Source: Candidatus Eremiobacteraceae bacterium
GTDB lineage: Bacteria > Vulcanimicrobiota > Vulcanimicrobiia > Eremiobacterales > Eremiobacteraceae
NCBI GenBank assembly: GCA_035314825.1
Contig: DATFYX010000059.1
Location: forward strand, 27,811 to 91,810
Direction of reading: 5' to 3'
Length of the DNA stretch: 64,000 bases
Numbering within the stretch: the first letter of the stretch is position 1; each line of letters begins with the position of its first letter. The notes beneath the pieces were generated by a model that worked only from the letters and a program-made list of their open reading frames with translations, did no database searches and was not told where the DNA came from. Below are positions 1 to 12,836 of this stretch, in pieces. The translations under genes were made by a program, and so were the position numbers.

Positions 1-2
1 GC

Positions 3-854
3 TTTGGCTTCGACGGCGCGGTCGACCGGCTCGAGCCGGTGCTGTTCGCATTGCGCGGCTGTCTCGGCACGGTCGCCGCGCGGCTGGCCGGCTGTGCGCA
101 GACGTGCGATCGCTTCGACGTCGTACTGGAGCATTCGGCGGAATCGGCGATCGTGCCCGTGCTGCTCGCGGAGCCGAGCGCGTCGGCGGAGACGATGTTC
201 CATCTCGCGCGCATCGCGCTGGAATCGCGCGAGATGCTCGAGTCGATCGCGGCGGTCGGCGTGCGCGTGACGCCGTGCGGCCAGGCGCCGCCGCAGCTCT
301 CGTTGTTCGACGGGACTGCGGCATCGCGGCGCGCGGCGGTGGCGGCGACCATCGCGCGTCTGCAGGCGGCGCTGCGCCGCGACGAGGTGGTGACGATGAT
401 GCCGATGCCGGCGCGTTCGCGCTTGCCCGAACGCATGCAACAGGCGACGCCGATCGACTCTCCGCAGGACCTCGTGGGCGTCGTACGCGAGCGCAGTTCG
501 AGGCACGGAGCGCTCGGGCGCGGCGCGAGGAACGTGACCCCCGCACGCAGCTCTCATGTGGCCGCGCGTTCTTTGAACGCGCCCGCTCCCGTGACACAGA
601 GGTCCGCGAGCAACGCGCCGGCGGCGAACGGCGGCGCCTGGGCGCCGGCGCTGCGCTTGGTGGATCCCCCCAAGCCCATCGCCGCACCGCCGCAGGACAG
701 CGCGCGAGCCGGGCCGTTCCGCTTGAGCGAGAGCTGGTGGGAGCAGCCGGTCGAGCGCGATTACTATCAGCTCGTCGACAATGCGGGTGCGCTGTTGCTG
801 GTCTTTCGCGACCTGCGCGACGGCTGCTGGTATCTGCAGGGCGTGTTCGACTAG
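3..854 (+). CDS. imuB: ImuB, Y-family polymerase-like mutagenesis protein (3' part only)
   Basis: Only the C-terminal 283 residues are in the window; the gene begins upstream of base 1. ImuB is a catalytically weak Y-family polymerase homologue that links the translesion polymerase DnaE2 to the sliding clamp during SOS mutagenesis. The visible part is the end of the polymerase-like region, then a textbook beta-clamp binding motif QLSLF (nt 294-308), a proline- and alanine-rich linker, and a C-terminal DUF6504-type domain (GPFRLSESWWEQP...DYYQLVD...CWYLQGVFD). The stop codon lies 8 nt before dnaE2, the usual imuB-dnaE2 cassette order. imuA would be expected upstream, outside the window. Identification rests mainly on the C-terminal domain, the clamp motif and the neighbour. 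Confidence 0.85.
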   Translation, partial: FGFDGAVDRLEPVLFALRGCLGTVAARLAGCAQTCDRFDVVLEHSAESAIVPVLLAEPSASAETMFHLARIALESREMLESIAAVGVRVTPCGQAPPQLSLFDGTAASRRAAVAATIARLQAALRRDEVVTMMPMPARSRLPERMQQATPIDSPQDLVGVVRERSSRHGALGRGARNVTPARSSHVAARSLNAPAPVTQRSASNAPAANGGAWAPALRLVDPPKPIAAPPQDSARAGPFRLSESWWEQPVERDYYQLVDNAGALLLVFRDLRDGCWYLQGVFD

Positions 855-862
855 CGCACCGC

Positions 863-3800
863 ATGCTGCCGTACGCCGAGCTCCATTGCCATTCCAATTT
901 CTCGCTGCTCGAAGGCGGCTCACATCCCGAGGAGCTGGTCGAGCGCGCCCGCGAGCTGGGCTTGGCCGGCATCGCAATCACCGACCGCAACGGCGTCTAC
1001 GGCGCCGTGCGCTTCGCCCAAGCCGCGCGCGAAGCGGGCATCCCGGCGATCATCGGCGCGGAGCTGACGCTCGAGGACGAGAGCCACCTCGTGCTGCTCG
1101 CGCAGAGCAAAGAGGGGTATGGCAATCTCTCGCGCCTGATCAGCCGGGCGCATCTCGACAACGAGCGCGGCCAGCCGCGCACGTCGTATCACAACCTCGC
1201 ACGCTACGCGGCCGGCATCATCGCGCTCTCCGGCTGCGAGCACGGCGCCATTCCGCGCGCCCTGGAGCACGGCGATTTTCGCGGGGCGTGCGAACAGGCC
1301 GGCGCACTGCGCGACATCTTCGGTTGGGGGAACTTGTGGATCGAGCTGCAGCGCCATCTGCTGCCTGACGACGGACCGCGCATCCGCTCGCTATGCGCGC
1401 TCGCCGGCGCGCTCGAGCTTGGGGTGGTCGCCACCGGCGGCGTCCACTACGCGGTGCCGGAACATCGCGCGCTGGCAGACGTCCTCACCTGCGTGCGCCT
1501 TAAGACGACGCTCGACGACGCGGGCACGCGCCTGCGCCCTAACGGCGAGTACTATCTGCGCCCGCCGGAGATGATGGCGCGCCTGTTCGCCGAGCACCCG
1601 CGCGCGGTGCACGCCAGCGCGGCGATCGCCCAGCGCTGCGAGTTCCGGCTCGACCGGTTGCGCAACGAGTTCCCCGATTTTCCGCTGCCGCCGGGCGAGA
1701 CCGCGTTTTCCTATCTTTATTCTTTGGTGCATGAAGGCGTGCGCCGCCGCTATCGGCCCGTGACCCCCGAGGTGAGCAAGCAGATCGCGCACGAGCTGGG
1801 CGTCATCGAGCGGATGGATCTGGCCGGCTACTTCCTCATCGTGTGGGACATCGTGCGCTTTGCGATGGAGCGCGGCATCTTCGTCCAGGGGCGCGGCTCG
1901 GCCGCCAACTCGGCGGTGTGCTACGCGCTTCACATCACCAACGTCGATCCAGTGGGCTTGAAGATGCTCTTCGAGCGCTTCTTGTCCGAAGAGCGCGCCG
2001 AGCTGCCCGACATCGATATCGACTGTCCGTCGGGCGACCAGCGCGAGCAGATCATCCAGTACGTCTATCAGCGCTACGGGCGCGAGCACAGCGGTATGGT
2101 GGCTGAAGTGATCAGCTACCGGGCGCGCTCGGCGGTGCGCGACATCGGCAAAGCGCTCGGCCTGTCGCTCGATCAAGTGGACGCCCTCGCCAAGTCGCTC
2201 GACAGCTATTCATCCGTGCGCGTCGGCGAAGAGGCGGCGCAGATCGCGCAAGCGACGGAGGGCGTACCCAAACACGAGGCGATGCAGGTGACGCAGCACG
2301 GGGAACCGCTTGCGCTGTCGGCCGCGGACGTCGAGGGCGCGATCGCCGCGCTGCCCTCGGCGCTGGCGGTCGAGGGCGGCAGCGGCGTCGCCCAGCGGCT
2401 GTACGAGTTATGCGCGCGCATCGACAGCTTTCCGCGCCATCTGAGCCAGCACGTCGGCGGCATGGTGATCACGCGCTCGCCGCTCATCGAGGTGGCGCCG
2501 CTCGAAAAGGCCGCCATGCCGGACCGCACGATCGTGTGCTGGGATAAGGACGACTGCGCCACGCTCGGGCTCATCAAGATCGACATCCTCGGCCTGGGCA
2601 TGCTCGACGCCATCGAGATCGCGCTCGAAGAGATCAAACGCGTGCGCGGCGAGACGGTCGATCTGGTGGACCTGCGCGCCTGCGACGATCCCGGCGTCTA
2701 CGACATGCTGTGCGCCGCCGATACGGTGGGGCTGTTCCAGGTCGAATCGCGCGCGCAGATGGCCACCCTGCCGCGCCTCAAGCCGCGCAACTTCTACGAC
2801 ATCGTGGTCGAAGTGGCGATCATCCGGCCGGGTCCGATCCAGGGCGACATGGTGCATCCGTACATCCGCCGGCGCAAAGGCCTCGAGCCGGTCACGTATC
2901 CCCATCCGTCGCTCGTGCCGGTGCTGGAGCGCACGCTCGGCGTGCCGCTGTTCCAAGAGCAGGGCATGCGCATGGCGGTCGAGACCGCCGGCTTCACGGC
3001 CGGGCAAGCCGACGAATTGCGCCGCGCCATGGGGCACAAGCGCTCGTATGAGAAGATGGAGCGCCTCAAAGGACGCTTGATCGAAGGCTGGGCCAAAAAC
3101 GGCATCACCCACGACGTCGCCAAGCGCCTGTTCCAGATGCTCAGCGCGTTCGCCGATTTCGGCTTTCCCGAATCGCACGCGGCGTCGTTCGCGCTCATCG
3201 TCTACGTCTCGGGCTATCTCAAGCGCTACTACGCGCCGGAGTTCTTCGCGGCGCTGCTCAACGCGCAGCCGATGGGTTTCTATTCGCCCGAATCGCTGAT
3301 CGCCGACGCGCGCCGCCACAACGTGGCGATCCTGCCGCCGGACGTGAACGCGTCGCACTACCCCTGCACCGTCGAACCCATCCGCTCGCGCGAACCGATG
3401 GAGCAGCCGGATGTATCCGACCGGCCGTCCGAATGGCGCCACCCGGTCGCCATGCGCATCGGGCTGAGCCAAGTGCGAGGCATCGGCGCCAAACACGAAG
3501 AGATGCTCGAGGCGCAGCGCGTCGCCGGCCCCTACCGGGATCTGCGCGATTTCGTGCTGCGCACCGGGCTGCCCAAGGACGTGCTCGAGTCGCTGGCCGC
3601 CGTCGACGCGTTCGCCTGTTTCGACCTGTCGCGCCGCCAGGCGTTATGGGAGGTGCAGCGCATGGCGGAGCTGCCGCGCGTGGGTGGACTCGAACGCGAC
3701 ATGACGATTGACGAGCCGGCGGTCGTGCTGCCGCACATGCATCAAGTGGAAGAAGCGGCCGCCGATCTATGGGGCCTCGGCCTATCCACCAAATATCACG

Positions 3801-4159
3801 CCATGCAGTTCTATCGGGAACAGCTCAAAGCAGCGCGCATCTATTGCGCCGCTGATCTCGAGCGGCTGCCCAACCGGCTCGTGGCCAAGGTCGCCGGCAT
3901 CGTGACCACGCGCCAGCGGCCGGGCACCGCCAAAGGCTTCGTCTTCACGACGATGGAGGACGAGACCGGGCTCATGAACGTGATCATCCGGCCGGACATC
4001 TATCAGAAGTACCGCCCGATCGCACGCGACGAACCGGCGGTCATCGTGGAAGGCGTGCTGCAAAAAGACGACGGCCGCGTCAACATCCTCGCGCGGCGTT
4101 TCTGGAAGCTCGATCTCGAACGCCTCGCACGCGGCCTGACATCGCGCGACTTTCGCTAG
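863..4159 (+). CDS. dnaE2: Error-prone DNA polymerase III alpha subunit DnaE2 (ImuC)
   Basis: This 1098-residue C-family polymerase carries out translesion, mutagenic synthesis together with ImuB. It opens with a PHP domain (HCHSNFSLLEGG near residue 8), followed by the polymerase palm with the catalytic aspartates in PDIDID (about residues 382-388) and the third acidic cluster in WDKDDC...LIKIDILGLG. A QHVGG motif and a C-terminal OB fold (VAGIVTTRQRPG...GLMNVIIRP) follow. Length fits DnaE2 (about 1050-1100) and is shorter than replicative DnaE1. The ATG at 863 was chosen because it sits directly after the imuB stop and the PHP motif begins at once; the frame is open further upstream, but that extension overlaps imuB and has no family similarity. 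LexA control is usual for this cassette, but its promoter is outside the window. Confidence 0.95.
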   Translation: MLPYAELHCHSNFSLLEGGSHPEELVERARELGLAGIAITDRNGVYGAVRFAQAAREAGIPAIIGAELTLEDESHLVLLAQSKEGYGNLSRLISRAHLDNERGQPRTSYHNLARYAAGIIALSGCEHGAIPRALEHGDFRGACEQAGALRDIFGWGNLWIELQRHLLPDDGPRIRSLCALAGALELGVVATGGVHYAVPEHRALADVLTCVRLKTTLDDAGTRLRPNGEYYLRPPEMMARLFAEHPRAVHASAAIAQRCEFRLDRLRNEFPDFPLPPGETAFSYLYSLVHEGVRRRYRPVTPEVSKQIAHELGVIERMDLAGYFLIVWDIVRFAMERGIFVQGRGSAANSAVCYALHITNVDPVGLKMLFERFLSEERAELPDIDIDCPSGDQREQIIQYVYQRYGREHSGMVAEVISYRARSAVRDIGKALGLSLDQVDALAKSLDSYSSVRVGEEAAQIAQATEGVPKHEAMQVTQHGEPLALSAADVEGAIAALPSALAVEGGSGVAQRLYELCARIDSFPRHLSQHVGGMVITRSPLIEVAPLEKAAMPDRTIVCWDKDDCATLGLIKIDILGLGMLDAIEIALEEIKRVRGETVDLVDLRACDDPGVYDMLCAADTVGLFQVESRAQMATLPRLKPRNFYDIVVEVAIIRPGPIQGDMVHPYIRRRKGLEPVTYPHPSLVPVLERTLGVPLFQEQGMRMAVETAGFTAGQADELRRAMGHKRSYEKMERLKGRLIEGWAKNGITHDVAKRLFQMLSAFADFGFPESHAASFALIVYVSGYLKRYYAPEFFAALLNAQPMGFYSPESLIADARRHNVAILPPDVNASHYPCTVEPIRSREPMEQPDVSDRPSEWRHPVAMRIGLSQVRGIGAKHEEMLEAQRVAGPYRDLRDFVLRTGLPKDVLESLAAVDAFACFDLSRRQALWEVQRMAELPRVGGLERDMTIDEPAVVLPHMHQVEEAAADLWGLGLSTKYHAMQFYREQLKAARIYCAADLERLPNRLVAKVAGIVTTRQRPGTAKGFVFTTMEDETGLMNVIIRPDIYQKYRPIARDEPAVIVEGVLQKDDGRVNILARRFWKLDLERLARGLTSRDFR

Positions 4160-4178
4160 AACGCCGCGCTCGACGACG

Positions 4179-4712
4179 CTACGGCAGCGAGATTCCGCCG
4201 GTGAATAGATTCAGGTCGACCTTCGCCGCGCGGGCTTCGTCGCTTGCAGGAGTGAGGACGAGCTCGATCGTCTGATGCTGGTCGGCCCACGTGCCGGCGC
4301 TCACGTACTGCACGCTGCCGTTGCTCGCGAACAGCAGTGGCGTGGTCGCGTCGATCGGTCCGCCCGTCAAGTCGACGTCATCGAAGCTGCGATGGACGAT
4401 GACCGGCCCGAGCGTCGAGTTGGAATCTATGGCATTGGGCCGCCCGTAGTAGCAGTCGTACGATAATGGAGCTGTCGAGTCGATCTGCAGCGTCGCGCCG
4501 TCGTTGGCTCCGCCGTTTTGCGCGACGCGCTCGAGCAGCGCAAGGTCCTGCGCGACGGTCGACGCCGCGTCCCCGGCCGCACGCTCGCGCTGATAGGCCC
4601 GAAACGGCGTCAGCAAGACAAGCGCGGCGGCGATCGCGAGCATCGACACGACGACCAGCATTTCCATCAACGTCATGCCGCGCGACCGGTACCGATGACC
4701 GAGGCGACTCAT
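4179..4712 (-). CDS. GspH/FimT-type prepilin-like protein
   Basis: A 177-residue pseudopilin or minor pilin. The N-terminus has a short basic leader followed by the prepilin peptidase site RSRG|MTLMEMLVVV, with Glu at mature position 5, and then one hydrophobic helix (LAIAAALVLL). The rest is a beta-rich domain typical of GspH/FimT proteins. Prepilin peptidase would cleave and N-methylate it for assembly into a type IV pilus or type II secretion pseudopilus. The ATG at 4712 overlaps the stop of the upstream gene (ATGA), which decides the start and implies translational coupling. It is the last gene of a three-gene minus-strand operon. It converges on dnaE2 with 19 bp between the stops. Its specific role within the pilus is not visible. 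Confidence 0.8.
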   Translation of the reverse strand: MSRLGHRYRSRGMTLMEMLVVVSMLAIAAALVLLTPFRAYQRERAAGDAASTVAQDLALLERVAQNGGANDGATLQIDSTAPLSYDCYYGRPNAIDSNSTLGPVIVHRSFDDVDLTGGPIDATTPLLFASNGSVQYVSAGTWADQHQTIELVLTPASDEARAAKVDLNLFTGGISLP

Positions 4713-5392
4713 GGAAGGGCGCCCGACGGTACCGCGTTGCCGTCCCACCATTGCTGATTCCCAAAAGAGTCGTTCGGCACCGGCTCGCCGGTCGGGCCCG
4801 TCGTGAAGACGTGGATGCGCAGGTCGGTGACGGAGGAGGTCGCGACTTGGCCCGCCGGGTCGCCTGGGCTGTCGATGCCCACTGGTCCTGAATTGTCGAT
4901 GACCCCGACGACCTCCGAATACGGGTAGAACTGGCCGAACGTGCGCACCAACGCGGTCGTGCTCCGTGTCGCCACCGGCGTGCCGTCGACCACAACGGTA
5001 GCGGTGACGCTGACCTGCAGCGGCGTCTCATTCACGAACGGGTTCTGCTGGAGGTTGACGTCCAGATGGTCGTTGGTCGCGCCGGCCGTGTCCAGGCGCA
5101 CCGCCACGCGCGCATCGACGTGCGTGCGCTCATCGATGACCAGCGTGTAGGTGCTCTGCGCGGCTGCGACGTCGCCCAACGCCGCCACGACGTCGCCTTG
5201 CCGCTCGCTGACGAGCGCGCGCAGCCAGCCGACGGCGGCGTCCGCGCCCGCCTGCGCTTGCCGATTCCATTGCTCTTCGGTGACGCGCCGCAAGCCCGAG
5301 GTCCCGATGTGGACCAGAAATGCGAGCAGCGCCAACAGCAACGTCGTGGCGAGCAACACGGAGACGAGCGCGATGCCGCGCCGAGCCCGCAT
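4709..5392 (-). CDS. PilX/GspK-like pilus assembly protein
   Basis: A 227-residue protein with an N-terminal sequence MRARRGIALVSVLLATTLLL: a short basic leader, then a hydrophobic helix with a type IV pilin-like start but without the Glu5 of major pilins. This pattern is typical of PilX and GspK (RGxALVxVL). The remainder is a polar extracytoplasmic domain. The start is set by a good Shine-Dalgarno sequence (GGAGG, 9 nt upstream), and the ATG lies one base after the stop of the preceding gene (TGAGATG). It overlaps the downstream GspH-like gene by 4 nt. It probably helps initiate assembly of the same pilus-like structure as its neighbours. The call is by motif and context; PilX versus GspK cannot be decided. 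Confidence 0.65.
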   Translation of the reverse strand: MRARRGIALVSVLLATTLLLALLAFLVHIGTSGLRRVTEEQWNRQAQAGADAAVGWLRALVSERQGDVVAALGDVAAAQSTYTLVIDERTHVDARVAVRLDTAGATNDHLDVNLQQNPFVNETPLQVSVTATVVVDGTPVATRSTTALVRTFGQFYPYSEVVGVIDNSGPVGIDSPGDPAGQVATSSVTDLRIHVFTTGPTGEPVPNDSFGNQQWWDGNAVPSGALP

Positions 5393-5393
5393 C

Positions 5394-6950
5394 TCAGCGC
5401 CCTCCAAGAGCTGACCACGCAGGGGTCGGCGTCGGCGTGGGCGTCGGGATGCCCGAGCCGCCCGTGGGAGGAGCCGGCGGCGCGGGGCCCGCCGGCGGTG
5501 TCGTCGAGCTGCCTGGCGGCGGCACCGGCGGTCCGACCGTTGTCGCCAACTTCGCCAGCACGCGCCCCGACGAGTCGCTGGCTGAGACCGCAACGTCGCG
5601 GGCGTCCGCCAACGCATTCGCGCTGACCACGACGGTGATCGTCAGATCACCTGCGCTGCTCGACGTGGTGCCGGTCGGCAACACGGTGCCGTACGCGCAG
5701 GCCGTCTCCTCATCGGTGAGCGCGTTCGAGACGGCAAGCAGCGCAGCGCGCTTCTGCGCGGCGACGTAATCGGCGCGCGCGACCGCTGTCAGCGCCGGAT
5801 AGACCGCGGCGACGATCACCGTGGTGAAGAAGGCCATCGACACCAGCGTCTCGATAAGGCTCAAGCCTGCCGTCGCCCGCCGCGCGCGTTCGGGTCGCGC
5901 AGCGATCCGCGGCAAGCGGCGTGGCAACACCATCGCCCTCGACACCCCTGGCGCGCTCACGCGCACGAACAGAGCGGAATGCTGCACCTCGACGGCTCGC
6001 GCAAAGAACTCCGGCCCGACGCGATAGTGGTTGCCCTCGAGCGTGAGCACGCCGTCCGGGCCGACGTACGCGGCGCTGGCGATTGCTTTCCAACCGCGCG
6101 GATCGCGCGTCGCCCGATCGCACAGCCGCATCGAGAATGCGTCGCGACGCAGCCATGCGACGATCGCCACGGCCAGAGCCATCAACCCGAACGCGCCGAG
6201 CACGCGGCTCCACGGAAAAGGCGCCGAGACGGCACCGGATGCGCCCGCGGGCACCACCGGCGCGGAAACGTCGCCCGCCGATCGCACAGGCGATGAGACC
6301 GTGGTGTCGCGCGCTGCGGGTGCGCTCTCGAGGGCGATGTCGAGACGGTCGATCTGGAACGTCGCGTCCTGTATCCCCGAGCGCAGGCGCACGATGCGCG
6401 TCGGCACCGGCACGCCCGAGACCTCGCTCCATCCGGCAAAGACATACGCGAGCCGCGCGTCGTGCGCGGGCGCGATGCCGGTGATCGCATCGCCGACGCG
6501 ATCGACATAAACCACGACGTCGCGAGGCGCCTCCCACGACAGCGCGCTGCGCTCGCGCAGGCCGCCCGCGCTCAGACGAGCCAGAGCGACAAGCCACGGG
6601 TTCACCAGTACGTCTGAAGCGAGCGGATCGCTCGCCCACGCGCGGACGGATCCCGCTTGGATCTCCACACCGTTGCGGTCGGCATGGACCGCATAGCGCG
6701 CCGAGTGCTCGTCCACGGAAAAGCCGTCCGCGCCGATCTGCGCGCTGCCTTGGATCTCCGGTGCATGAGGCACGTCGGATCGATGTCCGGCGTACTCGAT
6801 GTGGCCGTGAAAGCCGCGCAAGCGTGCGAGCACGGGTGGGACGGCCGGCGAAAAGGCGGCGGAGGAGGCGCTCGCGCCGAAGGCGGGAGCGCACAGTGCC
6901 AGGATGATGAGCGGTGCGACGCGCAGCCCGCATAAGGATGGATGCGGCAT
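5394..6950 (-). CDS. Secreted/membrane domain fused in frame to a prepilin domain
   Basis: This 518-residue frame combines two unlike parts. Residues 1-27 are a Sec signal peptide (MPHPSLCGLRVAPLIILALC...), followed by an unrecognised extracytoplasmic domain, a transmembrane helix (about 250-267, VLGAFGLMALAVAIVAWL) and a small region likely to be cytoplasmic. At residue 362 there is a perfect prepilin site, RRATAG|LSLIETLVSM, with Glu5, a pilin helix and a Pro/Thr-rich tail (GIPTPTPTPTP). The ATG at 6950 has a strong GAGGAG Shine-Dalgarno 10 nt upstream. An internal in-frame ATG at 5933, preceded by a purine-rich stretch, would give an independent prepilin with a 23-residue leader. It is therefore either a true fusion or two products from one frame. 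It is the first gene of the pilin operon. Confidence 0.65.
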   Translation of the reverse strand: MPHPSLCGLRVAPLIILALCAPAFGASASSAAFSPAVPPVLARLRGFHGHIEYAGHRSDVPHAPEIQGSAQIGADGFSVDEHSARYAVHADRNGVEIQAGSVRAWASDPLASDVLVNPWLVALARLSAGGLRERSALSWEAPRDVVVYVDRVGDAITGIAPAHDARLAYVFAGWSEVSGVPVPTRIVRLRSGIQDATFQIDRLDIALESAPAARDTTVSSPVRSAGDVSAPVVPAGASGAVSAPFPWSRVLGAFGLMALAVAIVAWLRRDAFSMRLCDRATRDPRGWKAIASAAYVGPDGVLTLEGNHYRVGPEFFARAVEVQHSALFVRVSAPGVSRAMVLPRRLPRIAARPERARRATAGLSLIETLVSMAFFTTVIVAAVYPALTAVARADYVAAQKRAALLAVSNALTDEETACAYGTVLPTGTTSSSAGDLTITVVVSANALADARDVAVSASDSSGRVLAKLATTVGPPVPPPGSSTTPPAGPAPPAPPTGGSGIPTPTPTPTPAWSALGGR

Positions 6951-6984
6951 GCGGACCAGGCTCCTCGAAACGGCGTGTGTGGCG

Positions 6985-7013
6985 ATTGTAACGGAAGACC
7001 GCAAGTAGCGCAA
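6985..7013 (-). promoter_or_regulatory. Promoter of the prepilin operon
   Basis: Read on the minus strand, TTGCGC (7013-7008) and TACAAT (6990-6985) are separated by exactly 17 bp. This is a good match to a housekeeping sigma promoter, about 35 bp upstream of the ATG at 6950. It lies in the 174-bp divergent region shared with clpB. No equally convincing promoter or CIRCE operator is seen for clpB. Confidence 0.55.
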
Positions 7014-7124
7014 TGCGAATCACGCGTTCGGGTGCTCGCGTAAAGGGTCCCCGACTTCGCTGCGCGGAAACAAACCCGCCCGGCCCTTGTCAGTACTGTG
7101 GATGGAAGTACGAAGAGGCGTTCG

Positions 7125-9784
<2,660 letters not shown>

Positions 9785-9788
<4 letters not shown>

Positions 9789-10951
9789 GCGAGGCGCGCC
9801 TGCGGCCTCGCCGCCCCGAGCGCGCGCGCCATCCATGGATCTTCGCGGGCGAGATCGCGCAGCTGCCGGATGCGCCCGACGGCGCGTGCGTGCGCGTGCT
9901 CGACCATCGCGGGCGCTTCTTCGCGGTGGCGTATCTCAACCGGCGCTCGAAGATCTCGTTGCGCGTGCTTTCGTGGCGCGACGAGGGGGTCGACGCGCAG
10001 TTCTGGCACCGGCGGCTGCAAGCGGCGGTAGGTCTGCGCGCGCCGGTGCCGGCCGACGGCGGCCGGCGCATCGTCAACGCCGAGGGCGACGGCGTGCCGG
10101 GCTTGATCGTCGACTGGTACGCGGGTTTCGTGGTGATCCAGATCTCGACGCTGGGCATCGACACGGCGCGCGCCGACATCGTCGCCGCCCTCGAGGACCT
10201 GCTTGCGCCGCGCGGCATCTACGAACGCAGCGACGTGCCCGAGCGCTCGCTCGAAGGTCTCGCACCGCAGATCGGCGTGCTCGCGGGCGCGCCGCCGCCT
10301 GAGCTCGTGGAGATCGTCGAGGAACCGGCGCGCCTGCTCGTCGACGTCGCGCACGGGCAGAAGACCGGCCTGTTCCTCGACCAGCGGCTCAACCGGGCGG
10401 CCGCGGCGCGTTACGCTGCCGGCAGGCGCGTGTTGAATTGTTTCGCATACTCGGGCGGCTTCGGCGTGCACGCATGCCTCGCGGGCGCAAACGAGGTCGT
10501 CAACGTCGACATCTCGCCGGAAGCGTGCGAGCTGGCACAGCGCAACTTCGAGCACAACGGGTGCACGAATGCGTCGTTCGTCGAGGCCAACGCGTTCGAT
10601 TGGCTGCGCCAGGCCAGCGACGGCGACGAGATCTTCGGCATGGTCATCTTGGACCCGCCTTCGTTCGCGCGCGGCAGGGGCGCGCTCGAAGGCGCGCTGC
10701 GCGGCTACAAAGAGATCAATCTGCGCGCGCTCAAGCTGCTGCGCCCGGGCGGCATCCTCGTCACGTGTTCGTGCTCGCGTCCGGTCACGCGCCGGCTTTT
10801 CGGCGAGGTCATCGCGGATGCGGCCGCCGACGCGCGGGTCGAGCTGCAGCTGCTCGAAGACCGGGCGTTGCCGCCGGATCACCCGATCCTGATGTCAGCG
10901 GCCGAAACGGCTTATCTGAAATGTCTGATCGTGCAGGTGGCGGTCGAATAA
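9785..10951 (+). CDS. rlmI: RlmI-like 23S rRNA (cytosine-5) methyltransferase
   Basis: A 388-residue SAM-dependent rRNA methyltransferase. It has an N-terminal PUA-like RNA-binding domain ([10 protein letters not shown]... about residues 14-85) and a Rossmann methyltransferase domain with [14 protein letters not shown] as the SAM-binding loop, the DPPSFAR motif and the catalytic-cysteine region TCSCSRP. These match RlmI/RlmK family enzymes that methylate a 23S rRNA cytosine. The start is inferred as TTG at 9785, overlapping the clpB stop as TTGA. The last three codons and the TAA stop are made by the palindromic repeat at 10940-10964, so the C-terminal end (AVE) is repeat-derived. It converges on the downstream lipoprotein gene, with the repeat between them. 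Confidence 0.88.
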
Positions 10952-10964
10952 ATTCGACCGCTCC
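10940..10964. repeat. Palindromic repeat type 1, copy at the 3' end of rlmI
   Basis: Inverted arms CGGTCGAAT and ATTCGACCG around a 2-bp centre, with flanking GC and CTCC as in other copies. It supplies the rlmI TAA stop and separates two convergent genes, where its hairpin could help end transcription. There is no T-tract. Confidence 0.85.
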
Positions 10965-10969
10965 AGAGA

Positions 10970-11452
10970 CTACTGGTTGGTGCCGACCATCATCGTGATC
11001 TTCACGGTTCCGCCTGATTGTGCGATGATGATCCCCTTGTGAACCTTGTCGGCGGGTTTGCCGATGGCGAACTGGGCCGTTGCGGCGCTGCCCGAGCCCG
11101 TCAGCGCGCTCTGCGTACCCGCAGGCATCTTATCCTTATAGAACGCGACGACTTTGTCGAACGGGTCTTTGGTCTCGATGGTCAAGATCTGTTCGCTGCC
11201 CTGCGGCGCGGTCATGGAATATGAACCGGCCTCGCTCGGCGTCGCGCCCGGATACACCGGCAGGCCGAGGCTGTTGGGATCCACGGCGCCCTGGCCCATG
11301 GTCACTTTGCCCTGGGTGGTGACCACGGTGGCGCGCTGCACCGAGGTTTGCGGCGCCATAGCGCCCGGCGCGGTCGTGGTCTGGCTCTTCTTCGCGCAGG
11401 CCGGGAAAACGGCGAGCAGCGCAGCGAGCATGAGAACCGGAACAAGACGCAT
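10970..11452 (-). CDS. Small lipoprotein of unknown function
   Basis: A 160-residue exported protein with a lipoprotein signal peptide (MRLVPVLMLAALLAVFPAC, lipobox FPAC, Cys at position 19) followed by a Thr/Ala-rich linker and a compact domain containing PVYPGATPSEAGSY and FDKVVAFYKDKMPAG. Such domains occur in bacterial lipoproteins without a known function. The ATG at 11452 was chosen over an upstream in-frame start because AAGGAG lies 7 nt before it. It follows lpdA on the same strand after 13 nt, so it may be cotranscribed with the 2-oxoglutarate dehydrogenase genes. No functional link is evident. Confidence 0.75.
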   Translation of the reverse strand: MRLVPVLMLAALLAVFPACAKKSQTTTAPGAMAPQTSVQRATVVTTQGKVTMGQGAVDPNSLGLPVYPGATPSEAGSYSMTAPQGSEQILTIETKDPFDKVVAFYKDKMPAGTQSALTGSGSAATAQFAIGKPADKVHKGIIIAQSGGTVKITMMVGTNQ

Positions 11453-11465
11453 CAGAGGACTCCTT

Positions 11466-12832
<1,367 letters not shown>

Positions 12833-12836
<4 letters not shown>

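Noticed and set aside
104..862. Upstream extension of the dnaE2 frame through imuB
   Set aside because: It is Arg/Ala-rich shadow translation overlapping imuB. The PHP domain begins right at the ATG at 863.
2408..3496. 362-codon open frame opposite dnaE2
   Set aside because: High-GC antisense shadow; low-complexity Arg/His/Ala composition and a strong gene on the other strand.
7081..7124. Heat-shock promoter or CIRCE element before clpB
   Set aside because: TTGTCA at 7087 has no matching -10 element, and no TTAGCACTC-type inverted repeat is present.
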